From: Gemmatimonadota bacterium
GTDB lineage: Bacteria; Latescibacterota; UBA2968; UBA8231
Assembly: GCA_028875335.1 (NCBI GenBank)
Contig: JAPPEF010000132.1
Coordinates: 1-57,947 of the forward strand
Reading direction: 5' to 3'
Length of the DNA: 57,947 nt
In this document: in pieces, positions 7,711 to 16,333 of the stretch
How positions within the stretch are numbered: the first letter of the stretch is position 1
Layout of the letters: each line of letters starts with the position of its first letter
Translations under genes and position numbers: made by a program
Notes under the pieces: generated by a model
What the model was told of the DNA's origin: nothing
Databases searched by the model: none
What the model saw: the letters and a program-made list of their open reading frames with translations, nothing else

Positions 7711-10700
7711 ATGCTGACCAAATTCCTCCTGTTCGCCACCGCGGCCTTCTTCCTGCTATCGGTTACAGCCTTTGATCCGGCCACCATTTCGCGCTGGATT
7801 GAGCGAGCCATCGGCTGGGTGCCACTGCGCGAAGCTCCAGCGACCGATGAAGCGCCATCGCTACGCGAAGCCGTCGCGGAAATAAAAGCCACCGATCTAG
7901 AGCACCACCTCCGCATCCTCACCGCAGACTCATCCCGCGTTACCGGCTATGCGGGAGCCGCGAACGCAGCCCGCTACATCGAAGGGGAATTCCGCCGTCT
8001 CGGCCTCCAAGTCACTAGCGAATTTTTCCCCCTTTCCGTTCCCCTAGATCGCGGTGGTCGGCTGCGCTTGGGCGGTTCGGACGTAGCCTTTCCCATCTAC
8101 GGATTGTGGCCCAACCACGTGCGCTCACCGTCCCTGCCACCGGGCGGCATCTCCGGCCACCTCATAGACTTGGGGCGCGGCAGCTTAGCCGAGATGGATG
8201 GGAAACAGCTAGCGGGCAGCATTGCGCTAATGGGATTTGGCTCGGGCAACGCCTACGTCGAAGCGCGGGCCTTGGGCACACAGGCTATTCTGCTGTACGA
8301 CGATGGCCGCGTCACGCGCAGCGAGGCCGCGGAAAAATTCCTCCAAGTGCCCGTAGACATCCCGCGCTTTTGGGTGGAAGCGACGGACGCGGAAATCCTG
8401 CGGCAGCAAGCGCGCAGCGGCGACGCACAGGTGCATCTCGAAGCGCGCATGGACTGGATGCAGGTCCAGGCGCGCAATATATTCGCCGTCCTCCCCGGCT
8501 TGGCCGAGGACATGCCGCTTGGCCAGCGCCGCGAAATCCAGCAGTGGGACGAGCAAATCATCGTCCTGCAAGCGCACTACGACGCGATCTCGGTCGTCCC
8601 CGCGCTGGCCCCGGGGGCCGAAAGCGCGACCGGTATGGCCGCGCTGCTCGAAATCGCGCGCTTGCTCGTCGCCGAAGGCACCCGCTACACCGTGCTCTTT
8701 TTGGCCACCCCCGGGCACTTTCAGGGCTTGGCCGGGGTCAACGATTTTCTCTACCGCCACGCGCGCAAAAGCGAGCATTTCCTCGACCAGATCCCGCCGG
8801 CCGAGCGCATCGACTTCCGCCTTTTCGTTGGCCTCGACTTGGCCAGCCATAGCCCCCGAGTCGGCAGCTTTACCATGGGCACGTTCTACAACTCAGCTTG
8901 GCGCAACGACGACTATCAGAAGAACCTGATGGCGCACTACGCCTCGCGCTTTGCCCGCTATAACCGCGAAATTTTCGCCGACTCAACTCGCTACCAAGAC
9001 GCCATTGCCCCGCAGAAGCGAGTGTGGAAAAACTTCATGCCCGTGCGGCTGGCCCTCGACAGCGAGGCCGCGGCTTTTGTCGGCAAGGAGGCGCTCTCTT
9101 TCGTCACGCCCAACCAACTGCGCCAGCGCGTCGATACGCCCCTCGACCGGCTCGAATTCGTCGCGCTCGACAACCTCGCCGAACAGACTCGCACCATAGC
9201 CGGGCTAATGCTCAAGGCTGCTGCCGACCCAGACTTTTTTAACGACACCAAGCTAACCCTGCGCGATTGGGGGCACAGCCTAGAGGGCAACATCTACTGG
9301 TTCGACCGCGACGTGAATTTCGCCGTGCCCAAGGCCCCAGTGCCCAATGCCCTCGTCACCTATCTCCAGCCCGGCCCTAACTCCGTGGCCGGCGTGCGCA
9401 CCCTTATGGCCACGCACGGAGATGAGAGCGGCTACTTCAAGTTCGACATCGTGCGCAACCGCTTTGCCAACCGGATCCAAGCCTTTGAACTAGACGAATA
9501 CGGGCGCATTGTCTCCGCGCCCGACCTCGGCGAAGAGGGCGACAAAACCTATCCGGGCACTCAGCCGTATGGCTGGTGGGAAAACCGCATGTTGCAGGTC
9601 CTCTTTCGCTGCCGCGCCCTGAGCTTTTTGGAGGTGGTCGATCCGCGCTATCTATCGGCTATGGACCGCGTCAACGTCCTCGGCACCAACGACGCGCCGC
9701 CGCGCTCTTTTTCCCTCAACTACATCGAAAACCAGAGCGCAGTGCAGGACCGGGTGGTGCAGGCCGGCGTGGTGTTTGCCGAGCCAGGTACCCGCGTCAA
9801 AATTCTCGCCGGCGAGGGAGCCTTTGGCGGCGAGAGCGCGCTCGCCGGCGTGCGCTACATGCTCACCAACGCGGACTCTGCCCTGTTCGCCGACCTCGAT
9901 CCAGCCCGCGTTGATCTGGCGACCATTGAGCGTGCACAAGGCGCGGGCTTCCCAGTCGAACAAGGCCTCATTTCCTACCCAGCGTTGCAGGCGGCCCGCG
10001 ATATCTGGATCATCGACGAAGCGCGGATCAAACAAATGGTGCGCCACGGCATCGTCCTCGAACAGCTACAAGCCATGCACGATCAAGCGCGGGAGGCCCT
10101 GCTCGAGGCCCGCGACAAACTCGCGGCCTTCGATTACACCGGCTACCAGCGCGCCGTGCGCCGCGCCCTCGGGCTAGAGGCCCGCATCTACCCGGAAGTC
10201 AAGGCCACTGCCAACGACGCAGTCCGCGCGGTGATTTTCTACTTCGCGCTCCTGTTGCCCTTTGCCTTCTTCTGCGAGCGATTCTTCTTCGGCTTCCCGG
10301 ACGTGCGGCGGCAAATCGCCGGCTTTGTCGGCATCTTCGTCCTCGTATTTCTGATCCTGCGCTTCGTCCATCCGGCCTTCAAGCTGAGCAGCTCGCCGTA
10401 CATCATCTTCCTCGCGTTTGTCATCCTCGCCTTGGGTATCCTCGTCATCTTCATCGTCGTCACTCGCTTCAAGGCGCTTCTGCAACGGCGCAAGGGCGCA
10501 GCCTCGGGCGTACACGAGACCGACGTAGGTCGGATCGCCGCAGGTTTTGCGGCCGTACTGTTGGGCATCTCCAACTTGAGCAAGCGCCGCCTGCGCACCG
10601 CGCTGACGGCTGCGACCCTGACTTTTTTGACCTTTACCGTCAATTCCTTTACCTCGGTCAAGTCCAGCCTCGACTTCTATCGCCTGCCGCGCGACACACC

Positions 10701-12336
10701 GCCCCTGTACGAAGGCGGCCTCATCCGCGACCGCGCCTGGCGCGGCATGCAGGATTCCATCTTGGACTACGTGCAGAGCGCATTTGGCGACCGCGCCTTG
10801 GTGGTGCCGCGCGCCTGGTACTTGTCGCCGGTCGAATCCGAACGGGCCTATATCGACTTTGCCGCCACCGCGACCGGCGCGGCCAGTTTCGCGCACGGCT
10901 TGGTGGGCCTACAGCCGGCCGAAGCCGAGGTCACGGGGCTCGACGCGCACATCTCGGCGGGCCGCTTCTTCGCCGCGGGCGACGACAAGACCGTCATCTT
11001 GCCCGACAGCCTAGCCGCGCTCGTCGGTATTGGCCCCGAGGACGTGAGCACAGCTTCCATTGCACTCTACGGCGAGGAGTACCAAGTCATCGGCCTGTTC
11101 GACAGCGCGGCCCTGAAAGAAGTCGTCGATCTCGATGGCGAGCGCCTAACGCCGGTGGATACGGTCAAAGACGCCGGCCTCATCACGCGCGAGAGTACCG
11201 AAGATCCGCGCGCCTTGGCCGCCACCGCGGTCGAAACCTTCAACCACCTCGAAGTAATCAACACCCTCTTCTTGCCCTATGAGCGCGTCCGCGCCATGGA
11301 CGGCCGCCTGCGCTCCATCGCCATTGCCGCAGACGCGAGCGACCCAGAATTCGTCCGGCGCGTGGAGTCCTTTATGTCGCGGGTGGCACTGACCCTGTTC
11401 GTCGGCCAGGGCGACCGCGTCGTGGCCTACAGCTCGATCGGCTCCACCGAAATAAGCGGAGCCGGCCAGCTTTTGGTGCCGGTGATCATCGCTGCCTTGA
11501 TCGTGCTCAATACCATGATGGGAGCCGTGTATGAACGCGTGCGCGAAATCGGCATCTACAGCGTCGTCGGCTTGGCCCCCAGCCACATCGGCCTGCTGTT
11601 TTTGGCCGAATCCACGGTCTTTGCCACTTTTGGCGCGGTAGTCGGCTACGCCCTAGGCCAAATCGCCCATCTGTTCATGCTGCAATACGGGCTGCTCGCT
11701 GGCCTGACGCTCAACTACTCGTCGCTCTCCGCGGTGTGGGCTACGGTAGTAGTCATCGGCACGGTCTATTTATCGACCTTGTATCCAGCGCGCATGGCGG
11801 CCAACATGGCCGTCCCAGACGTGACGCGGCAATGGCAATTCCCCCCGCCCGTCGGCGACCACTGGCGCTTTGACTTTCCCTTTACGGTCGGCGGGGCCGA
11901 GGTGCCGAGCATGTACGTGTATCTCAAGTCGGTCTTCGCCGCCTATGGCGAAGGCTCGATCGGCGACTTCATCGCCCGCGACGTCGAGCTATCCGTCACC
12001 ACCGACGGGCCAGAGCCGTCCTACGCCATTGCCATGCGCACTTGGCTGGCACCCTACGACCTCGGGATCAGCCAGCAGGTGCGCCTACAGGCGACTCCCA
12101 CCGGCGAGCACCACATCTACAAGATCGAGACCCACATCGAGCGCCTCAGTGGCGATGTGGCCTCTTGGCAGCGGATGAATCGCAGATTCCTCAACGTGCT
12201 GCGCAAGCGATTCCTAGTGTGGCGCACCCTGGCACCGGGAATCCGCCAAGAGTACCGCGAGCGCGTGTCATCCGAGTTTACCCCCAATGCTGGAGACGCA
12301 CAGCATACCCTCAGTAGCGCCGGGCAGCCGACATGA
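7711..12336 (+). CDS. Fusion of PA/M28-peptidase-like ectodomain with FtsX-type permease
   Basis: I place the start at ATG 7711, which opens a membrane-spanning or signal segment (MLTKFLLFATAAFFLLSVTAF); a GTG at 7690 is possible. The product has 1541 residues. Residues ~60-130 resemble the N-terminal part of M28 aminopeptidases, ~130-250 a protease-associated domain, and ~270-480 the M28 core. The core keeps the first zinc motif (H-Y-D, near 288), but the usual G-A-N-D-N-A-S-G is G-A-E-S-A-T-G and the catalytic E-E is replaced (TPGHFQGLAG), so peptidase activity is doubtful. Three membrane segments lie at ~837-918. FtsX/MacB hallmarks follow: KRRLRTALTA near 955, a ~265-residue extracytoplasmic loop, and three more segments at ~1254-1365 containing E-R-V-R-E-I-G. 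The last ~170 residues are soluble. No ABC ATPase is nearby. It overlaps the next gene by four bases (ATGA). Confidence 0.75.
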   Translation: MLTKFLLFATAAFFLLSVTAFDPATISRWIERAIGWVPLREAPATDEAPSLREAVAEIKATDLEHHLRILTADSSRVTGYAGAANAARYIEGEFRRLGLQVTSEFFPLSVPLDRGGRLRLGGSDVAFPIYGLWPNHVRSPSLPPGGISGHLIDLGRGSLAEMDGKQLAGSIALMGFGSGNAYVEARALGTQAILLYDDGRVTRSEAAEKFLQVPVDIPRFWVEATDAEILRQQARSGDAQVHLEARMDWMQVQARNIFAVLPGLAEDMPLGQRREIQQWDEQIIVLQAHYDAISVVPALAPGAESATGMAALLEIARLLVAEGTRYTVLFLATPGHFQGLAGVNDFLYRHARKSEHFLDQIPPAERIDFRLFVGLDLASHSPRVGSFTMGTFYNSAWRNDDYQKNLMAHYASRFARYNREIFADSTRYQDAIAPQKRVWKNFMPVRLALDSEAAAFVGKEALSFVTPNQLRQRVDTPLDRLEFVALDNLAEQTRTIAGLMLKAAADPDFFNDTKLTLRDWGHSLEGNIYWFDRDVNFAVPKAPVPNALVTYLQPGPNSVAGVRTLMATHGDESGYFKFDIVRNRFANRIQAFELDEYGRIVSAPDLGEEGDKTYPGTQPYGWWENRMLQVLFRCRALSFLEVVDPRYLSAMDRVNVLGTNDAPPRSFSLNYIENQSAVQDRVVQAGVVFAEPGTRVKILAGEGAFGGESALAGVRYMLTNADSALFADLDPARVDLATIERAQGAGFPVEQGLISYPALQAARDIWIIDEARIKQMVRHGIVLEQLQAMHDQAREALLEARDKLAAFDYTGYQRAVRRALGLEARIYPEVKATANDAVRAVIFYFALLLPFAFFCERFFFGFPDVRRQIAGFVGIFVLVFLILRFVHPAFKLSSSPYIIFLAFVILALGILVIFIVVTRFKALLQRRKGAASGVHETDVGRIAAGFAAVLLGISNLSKRRLRTALTAATLTFLTFTVNSFTSVKSSLDFYRLPRDTPPLYEGGLIRDRAWRGMQDSILDYVQSAFGDRALVVPRAWYLSPVESERAYIDFAATATGAASFAHGLVGLQPAEAEVTGLDAHISAGRFFAAGDDKTVILPDSLAALVGIGPEDVSTASIALYGEEYQVIGLFDSAALKEVVDLDGERLTPVDTVKDAGLITRESTEDPRALAATAVETFNHLEVINTLFLPYERVRAMDGRLRSIAIAADASDPEFVRRVESFMSRVALTLFVGQGDRVVAYSSIGSTEISGAGQLLVPVIIAALIVLNTMMGAVYERVREIGIYSVVGLAPSHIGLLFLAESTVFATFGAVVGYALGQIAHLFMLQYGLLAGLTLNYSSLSAVWATVVVIGTVYLSTLYPARMAANMAVPDVTRQWQFPPPVGDHWRFDFPFTVGGAEVPSMYVYLKSVFAAYGEGSIGDFIARDVELSVTTDGPEPSYAIAMRTWLAPYDLGISQQVRLQATPTGEHHIYKIETHIERLSGDVASWQRMNRRFLNVLRKRFLVWRTLAPGIRQEYRERVSSEFTPNAGDAQHTLSSAGQPT

Positions 12337-14243
12337 CCGCACGCGCCTTCCTCATCGGCTTGGGCCTCGTGGTCCTGATCAACATCGGGGCCCCGTACAG
12401 CATGTTCATCCTCAAGTCCTCGCAGTGGGCGATCAGCTACCTGCCCTTGAGCGTGGTCTTTCTCTTTACCGGCTTGGTCTTTATCAACGCCACGGCCAAG
12501 TCGCTGCTAAAAGTGCACGGCCTGAGCACCAGCGAACTGGGCCTCATCTTCATCATGTCCCTAGTGGGGGCCTCAATCCCCACCTGGGGCACCTCCACGT
12601 ACATGATCGCGGTCGTCGCCGCCCCCCAGTACTTTGCCTCGCCCGAAAATCAGTGGCAGAGCAAAGTAGTGCAGTACATCGAGGAATGGCTGGTGCCCAA
12701 CGACGCGATTGCCCTCAAGTGGTTCTACAACGGCCTGCCCGCGGGCGAATCCATTCCTTGGGGCGCTTGGATCGTGCCGCTCTTTTGGTGGACCAGCTTG
12801 GTGATGGCCATCTTCTTTTTGTGCCAGTGCATGGTCGCGGCTCTGCGCAAGCAGTGGGTCGAGTACGAACGCCTGCCCTTCGCCCTGATGGAGTTGCCCC
12901 AACAGCTCATCTCCCCACCGCCAGGTTCTAACTGGCCCAGCTTCGTGCGCCAAAAGGCGTTCTGGTTCGGCTTTGCCCTGCCCTTCTGCATGGTTATGTG
13001 GAACGTGGTCACGTACTTTACCCCGGCCTTCCCACCCATCCCGCGCGATCTGTCCGACCCCATCCGCATTGGCCGCGAATTTCCCGCCATCAACACCAAT
13101 ATCAACTGGGCCATCGTCGGCTTTACGTACTTCGTCAATCTCGACGTGTCGTTCAGCATGTGGTTTTTCACGGTGCTGACCATGTTGCAACAGGGCCTCT
13201 TCAACCGCTTTGGCTACACCATTGCCGGCCGCGACGTGTACACCCTCGGCCACCCGGGCATCGGCTGGCAGTCTTTCGGTGCCCTGATCGCCCTCGTCGG
13301 CGGAATGCTGTGGATGGCGCGTGGGCACCTCGGCGCGATCTGGCGCAAAGCCGTGCGCGGCGATGCGGACATCGACGATACCGACGAGCTGATGTCCTAC
13401 CGGATGATCGTCTTTGGCGGCGGGCTGGCCCTGCTCTACATCGCCTTCTGGATGTGGCGGGCCGGCATGAACCCGCCCACGGTCGCGCTCTTCATCTTGG
13501 CCACCTTGGTCCTCTACGTCGGCATTACGCGCATCATCATGGAGGGCGGCTTGCTCTTCAGCCGCGCCCCGCTAGTCGGCCAGACCTTCGTCGGCTACGC
13601 GCTCGGGCCGCACGCCACCGCGCAGAGCAACATCGCCATGGGGCTGTCCTACGGCTGGCACCACGAGCTCAAGGGCTTCTTCATGGTCGCCGCAGCCAAT
13701 AGCGCCAAAGTGTCCAGCAACATTCGCGGCAACCGCCGTTGGCTGAGCTTTTTCATCCTCCTCTCGGCGCTAGTCGCCCTCGTCGTCTCCATGGCCTTTG
13801 CGCTCTACATGGGTTACTCCTTCGGCGCGTACAACTACGGCGGTTGGATCTTCGGCACGGGTTCGCAAGTGCCCTACGTGGAAAGCCTGCGCAAAATCGA
13901 CCTCAAGGCCCCGGATTGGACGCGGTTGGGCCACCTCGTCAGTGGCGCGGGCGTAATGGGACTGCTGACCTTTATGCGCTACCGCTTCTCGTGGTGGCCC
14001 CTGCACCCAATCGGCATGCCGGTCGGCATCTGTTCCTACCCAATGACCATTATCGTCTTTTCGATCTTCGTCTCCTGGCTGGCCAAATGGGCCATCATGC
14101 GCTCGGGCGGCATCGGCCTCTACCACCGCGCCCAGCCCTTTTTCATCGGCCTCATCCTCGGGTACTTCACCGCAATCGGCCTGTCCTTTTGCATTGATAT
14201 GATCTGGTTCCCCGGGCAGGGGCACCCGCTATACGGAAACTAG
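12333..14243 (+). CDS. DUF6785/DUF6784-type polytopic membrane protein (first copy)
   Basis: The 636-residue protein is almost entirely hydrophobic, with roughly 12-14 membrane segments. It is a paralog of the protein at 24725-26689: both share R-K-Q-W-[VI]-x-x-E-R-L near residue 170, an S-[MF]-W-F-F patch near 270, D-E-[LI]-[ML]-S-Y-R near 352, a T-R-I-I-M-E-G-G / S-R-V-V-A-E-G-G helix, and P-F-F-x-G-x-I-L-G-Y-F-T before the C-terminus. From memory this matches the paired DUF6785 (N-terminal) and DUF6784 (C-terminal) families of uncharacterised membrane proteins in Planctomycetes-like genomes. It is translationally coupled to the M28/FtsX fusion and sits three bases from the OPT-like gene, suggesting a shared complex or process. 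Transport is inferred from topology; the substrate is unknown. Confidence 0.6.
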   Translation: MTARAFLIGLGLVVLINIGAPYSMFILKSSQWAISYLPLSVVFLFTGLVFINATAKSLLKVHGLSTSELGLIFIMSLVGASIPTWGTSTYMIAVVAAPQYFASPENQWQSKVVQYIEEWLVPNDAIALKWFYNGLPAGESIPWGAWIVPLFWWTSLVMAIFFLCQCMVAALRKQWVEYERLPFALMELPQQLISPPPGSNWPSFVRQKAFWFGFALPFCMVMWNVVTYFTPAFPPIPRDLSDPIRIGREFPAINTNINWAIVGFTYFVNLDVSFSMWFFTVLTMLQQGLFNRFGYTIAGRDVYTLGHPGIGWQSFGALIALVGGMLWMARGHLGAIWRKAVRGDADIDDTDELMSYRMIVFGGGLALLYIAFWMWRAGMNPPTVALFILATLVLYVGITRIIMEGGLLFSRAPLVGQTFVGYALGPHATAQSNIAMGLSYGWHHELKGFFMVAAANSAKVSSNIRGNRRWLSFFILLSALVALVVSMAFALYMGYSFGAYNYGGWIFGTGSQVPYVESLRKIDLKAPDWTRLGHLVSGAGVMGLLTFMRYRFSWWPLHPIGMPVGICSYPMTIIVFSIFVSWLAKWAIMRSGGIGLYHRAQPFFIGLILGYFTAIGLSFCIDMIWFPGQGHPLYGN

Positions 14244-14246
14244 CGC

Positions 14247-16229
14247 ATGGCCAAAGACGATAAAAAAGCACCCGAGCTGATTCCCTCGGACCTCCAATTT
14301 GAACCGGGCTTCAACCTCAAGACCCTATGGGCCGCGCTCTTCGTCGGCTTCATCATGCTGCCCGGAGCCATCTACTTGGGGTTGGTGACCGGCCAGAGCA
14401 TGGCCGGCGGTGCCGAGTGGGTGACGCTCATCCTGTTCATCGAAATCGCCAAGCGCTCCTTTGCCCGCCTGCGCACCCAAGAGGTGATCATTCTCTATTG
14501 GGTGGCCGGCGGCCTAGTCATGATGGGCGGCAAGTTGGGCACAGGAGCCGAACTGTTCGGCGGACCTTTTGGCGGGCTGATCTGGGACCAGTACTTGATT
14601 CAATCGCCCCAAGCCGACGGCTTGCACCATCACATCCCCGATTGGGTGGTGCCTCCGCGCGGCTCGCCAGCTTTAGAGGGGCGCTCCTTTTTGCACCCCG
14701 CTTGGTTCAAGCCCATCGCCCTGCTGCTGACCGTCATTGTGATGCAGAAGGTCAACAGTCTGTCCTTGGGCTACGTGCTCTTCCGCATCACCAACGACAT
14801 CGAGCGTCTGCCGTACCCGCTGGCTGCGGTGCAGGCTGGCGGCGCGACCGCCCTCGCCGAGAGCTCGGGGCCGAGCCAAGGTTGGCGGTGGGAGGTCTTC
14901 AGCATCGGGGCCTTTATCGGCATTATCTGGGGGCTGTTCTACGTAGTCATCCCCACGATCTCGGGCATTTTCTTCACCGAAACCGTGACGATCCTGCCGA
15001 TTCCGTTTATCGACCTGACCGTCTCCCTCAAGGAAATGCTGCCGGCCAGTATCATGGGCATTGGCACGGACCTCGGGCACGTCATGGTCGGCTTTGTCCT
15101 GCCCTTTTGGATCGTGGTCGGCTCCTTTGCCGCGGCTTTCCTCGTCAACATCCTCATCAACCCGGTGCTCTACGCGTACGACGTGCTGCACACCTATGAG
15201 CCGGGCATGTCGGCAATCCCAACGCAGATCGCCAATTCCTTCGACTTCTGGCTCAGCTTCTCCATTGGCGGCGCAGTCCTCGTGGCCGTGATGGGGTTTG
15301 CCATGGTGGGCAAGACCTTGTGGACTTTGCGCGGGGTTAAGCGCGAGGGCGACGACCAAGGGCTGCCCAAAGGCCGCGGCGACATCCCCATCCCCCTCGC
15401 CTTGGGCATCTGGGCGGTGAGCACACTCGGCTTCGTGGTCTTGGTGTGGTATTTGGTACCGGAATTCCCTTGGTGGATCAGCGCGTTTTTCGGCTTTGTG
15501 TGGACGCCGATCTACTCGTACATCGGCGCGCGCATGATCGGCCTGACCGGCTCGCCGCAAGGGGCGTCCTTCCCCTATCTGCGCGAAGGCTCCTTTTACC
15601 TGTCGGGCTATCAGGGCGCGGCCGTGTGGTTCGCTCCGATTCCGCTCTTCCAGTGGGGCTACGAAGCCGCGGCCTTCAAGCAACTCGAACTAACCCGCAC
15701 CCACTTCGGCAGCATCGTCAAACTAGCCGGCGTGACCTTGCTAATCATGTTCGTCTGCTCGTTTATATTCTGGTCTTTTATCTGGAAACTCGGGCCGATT
15801 CCCTCGTCGGCCTATCCCTACGTGCAGAAGTTTTGGCCCTTCCACGCCACCATGCAGGCATTCTGGGCCAAATCAACGCTCGCCGAGGGCGGCAACGAAC
15901 TGATCAGGACCATCATTCGCTGGGAATACGTGCTCACGGGCGCATTGGGCAGCGCGGGGATTTTGGGCGTGCTATCACTCTTGCGCTGGCCGGTCGCCCT
16001 GTTCTACGGATTCATCGGCGGCGTGGGCGCGTGGCCGCACTTTCTGCTGCCCAACTTCATCGGCGCCTTGCTGGGCCGCTATCACTTGCAGAAGCGCTTT
16101 GGCGAGGCGCGCTGGCGGGCGTACGCGCCGATTCTGTTGGCCGGCTATTCGTGCGGAATGGGCTTGGTCGGCATGTCTTCCATCGCGCTGGCGCTGATTT
16201 CTAAAGCGGTGTCGAGCATTGTGTTTTAG
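14247..16229 (+). CDS. Polytopic membrane protein, OPT-transporter-like
   Basis: The 660-residue protein has a short charged N-terminus followed by about 14 membrane segments. A segment ending RLPYPLAAVQAGGATALAES resembles the conserved F/L-P-x-P-x-A-x-x-x-A stretch of oligopeptide transporter (OPT) family proteins, and total length also fits. A second possibility is that it is a distant member of the same DUF6785-like superfamily as its neighbour, since both end with a P-x-x-L-P-N or P-F-F loop and a terminal helix pair. It starts three bases after the upstream stop, so it is certainly co-transcribed with the DUF6785-type protein and the M28/FtsX fusion. A peptidase-like ectodomain beside a peptide-transporter-like protein is suggestive, but peptide transport remains unproven. 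Confidence 0.5.
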   Translation: MAKDDKKAPELIPSDLQFEPGFNLKTLWAALFVGFIMLPGAIYLGLVTGQSMAGGAEWVTLILFIEIAKRSFARLRTQEVIILYWVAGGLVMMGGKLGTGAELFGGPFGGLIWDQYLIQSPQADGLHHHIPDWVVPPRGSPALEGRSFLHPAWFKPIALLLTVIVMQKVNSLSLGYVLFRITNDIERLPYPLAAVQAGGATALAESSGPSQGWRWEVFSIGAFIGIIWGLFYVVIPTISGIFFTETVTILPIPFIDLTVSLKEMLPASIMGIGTDLGHVMVGFVLPFWIVVGSFAAAFLVNILINPVLYAYDVLHTYEPGMSAIPTQIANSFDFWLSFSIGGAVLVAVMGFAMVGKTLWTLRGVKREGDDQGLPKGRGDIPIPLALGIWAVSTLGFVVLVWYLVPEFPWWISAFFGFVWTPIYSYIGARMIGLTGSPQGASFPYLREGSFYLSGYQGAAVWFAPIPLFQWGYEAAAFKQLELTRTHFGSIVKLAGVTLLIMFVCSFIFWSFIWKLGPIPSSAYPYVQKFWPFHATMQAFWAKSTLAEGGNELIRTIIRWEYVLTGALGSAGILGVLSLLRWPVALFYGFIGGVGAWPHFLLPNFIGALLGRYHLQKRFGEARWRAYAPILLAGYSCGMGLVGMSSIALALISKAVSSIVF

Positions 16230-16276
16230 GCTTTGGTCTTCCATAAACCCGCCCGTGCGTACCATCAGATTGTTGT

Positions 16277-16326
16277 AAAATGCCCCCTTTTTTGTACATT
16301 ATACGTACGAAAAAGGGGGCATTTTT
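16277..16326. terminator. Long perfect inverted repeat, bidirectional terminator or operator
   Basis: AAAATGCCCCCTTTTT (16277-16292) is the exact reverse complement of 16310-16325. Inside, a T-G wobble and GTAC/GTAC (16294-16297 with 16305-16308) extend the stem to 21 pairs around a 7-base loop. The poly-A/poly-T flanks make it a plausible two-way terminator between the OPT-like gene and the ATPase. It ends only eight bases before the ATPase ATG at 16334, leaving no Shine-Dalgarno, so it could also be an autoregulatory operator or mRNA structure. Confidence 0.7.
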
Positions 16327-16333
16327 ATTCATT

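Noticed and set aside
7690..7711. GTG start at 7690 for the M28/FtsX fusion
   Set aside because: It adds seven polar residues before the hydrophobic leader and lacks a ribosome-binding site; ATG 7711 gives a clean signal or membrane segment.
8227..8850. Long antisense frames (here and throughout) as genes
   Set aside because: They are mirrored by high-GC coding on the opposite strand, have biased arginine/alanine-rich translations, and lack ribosome-binding sites.
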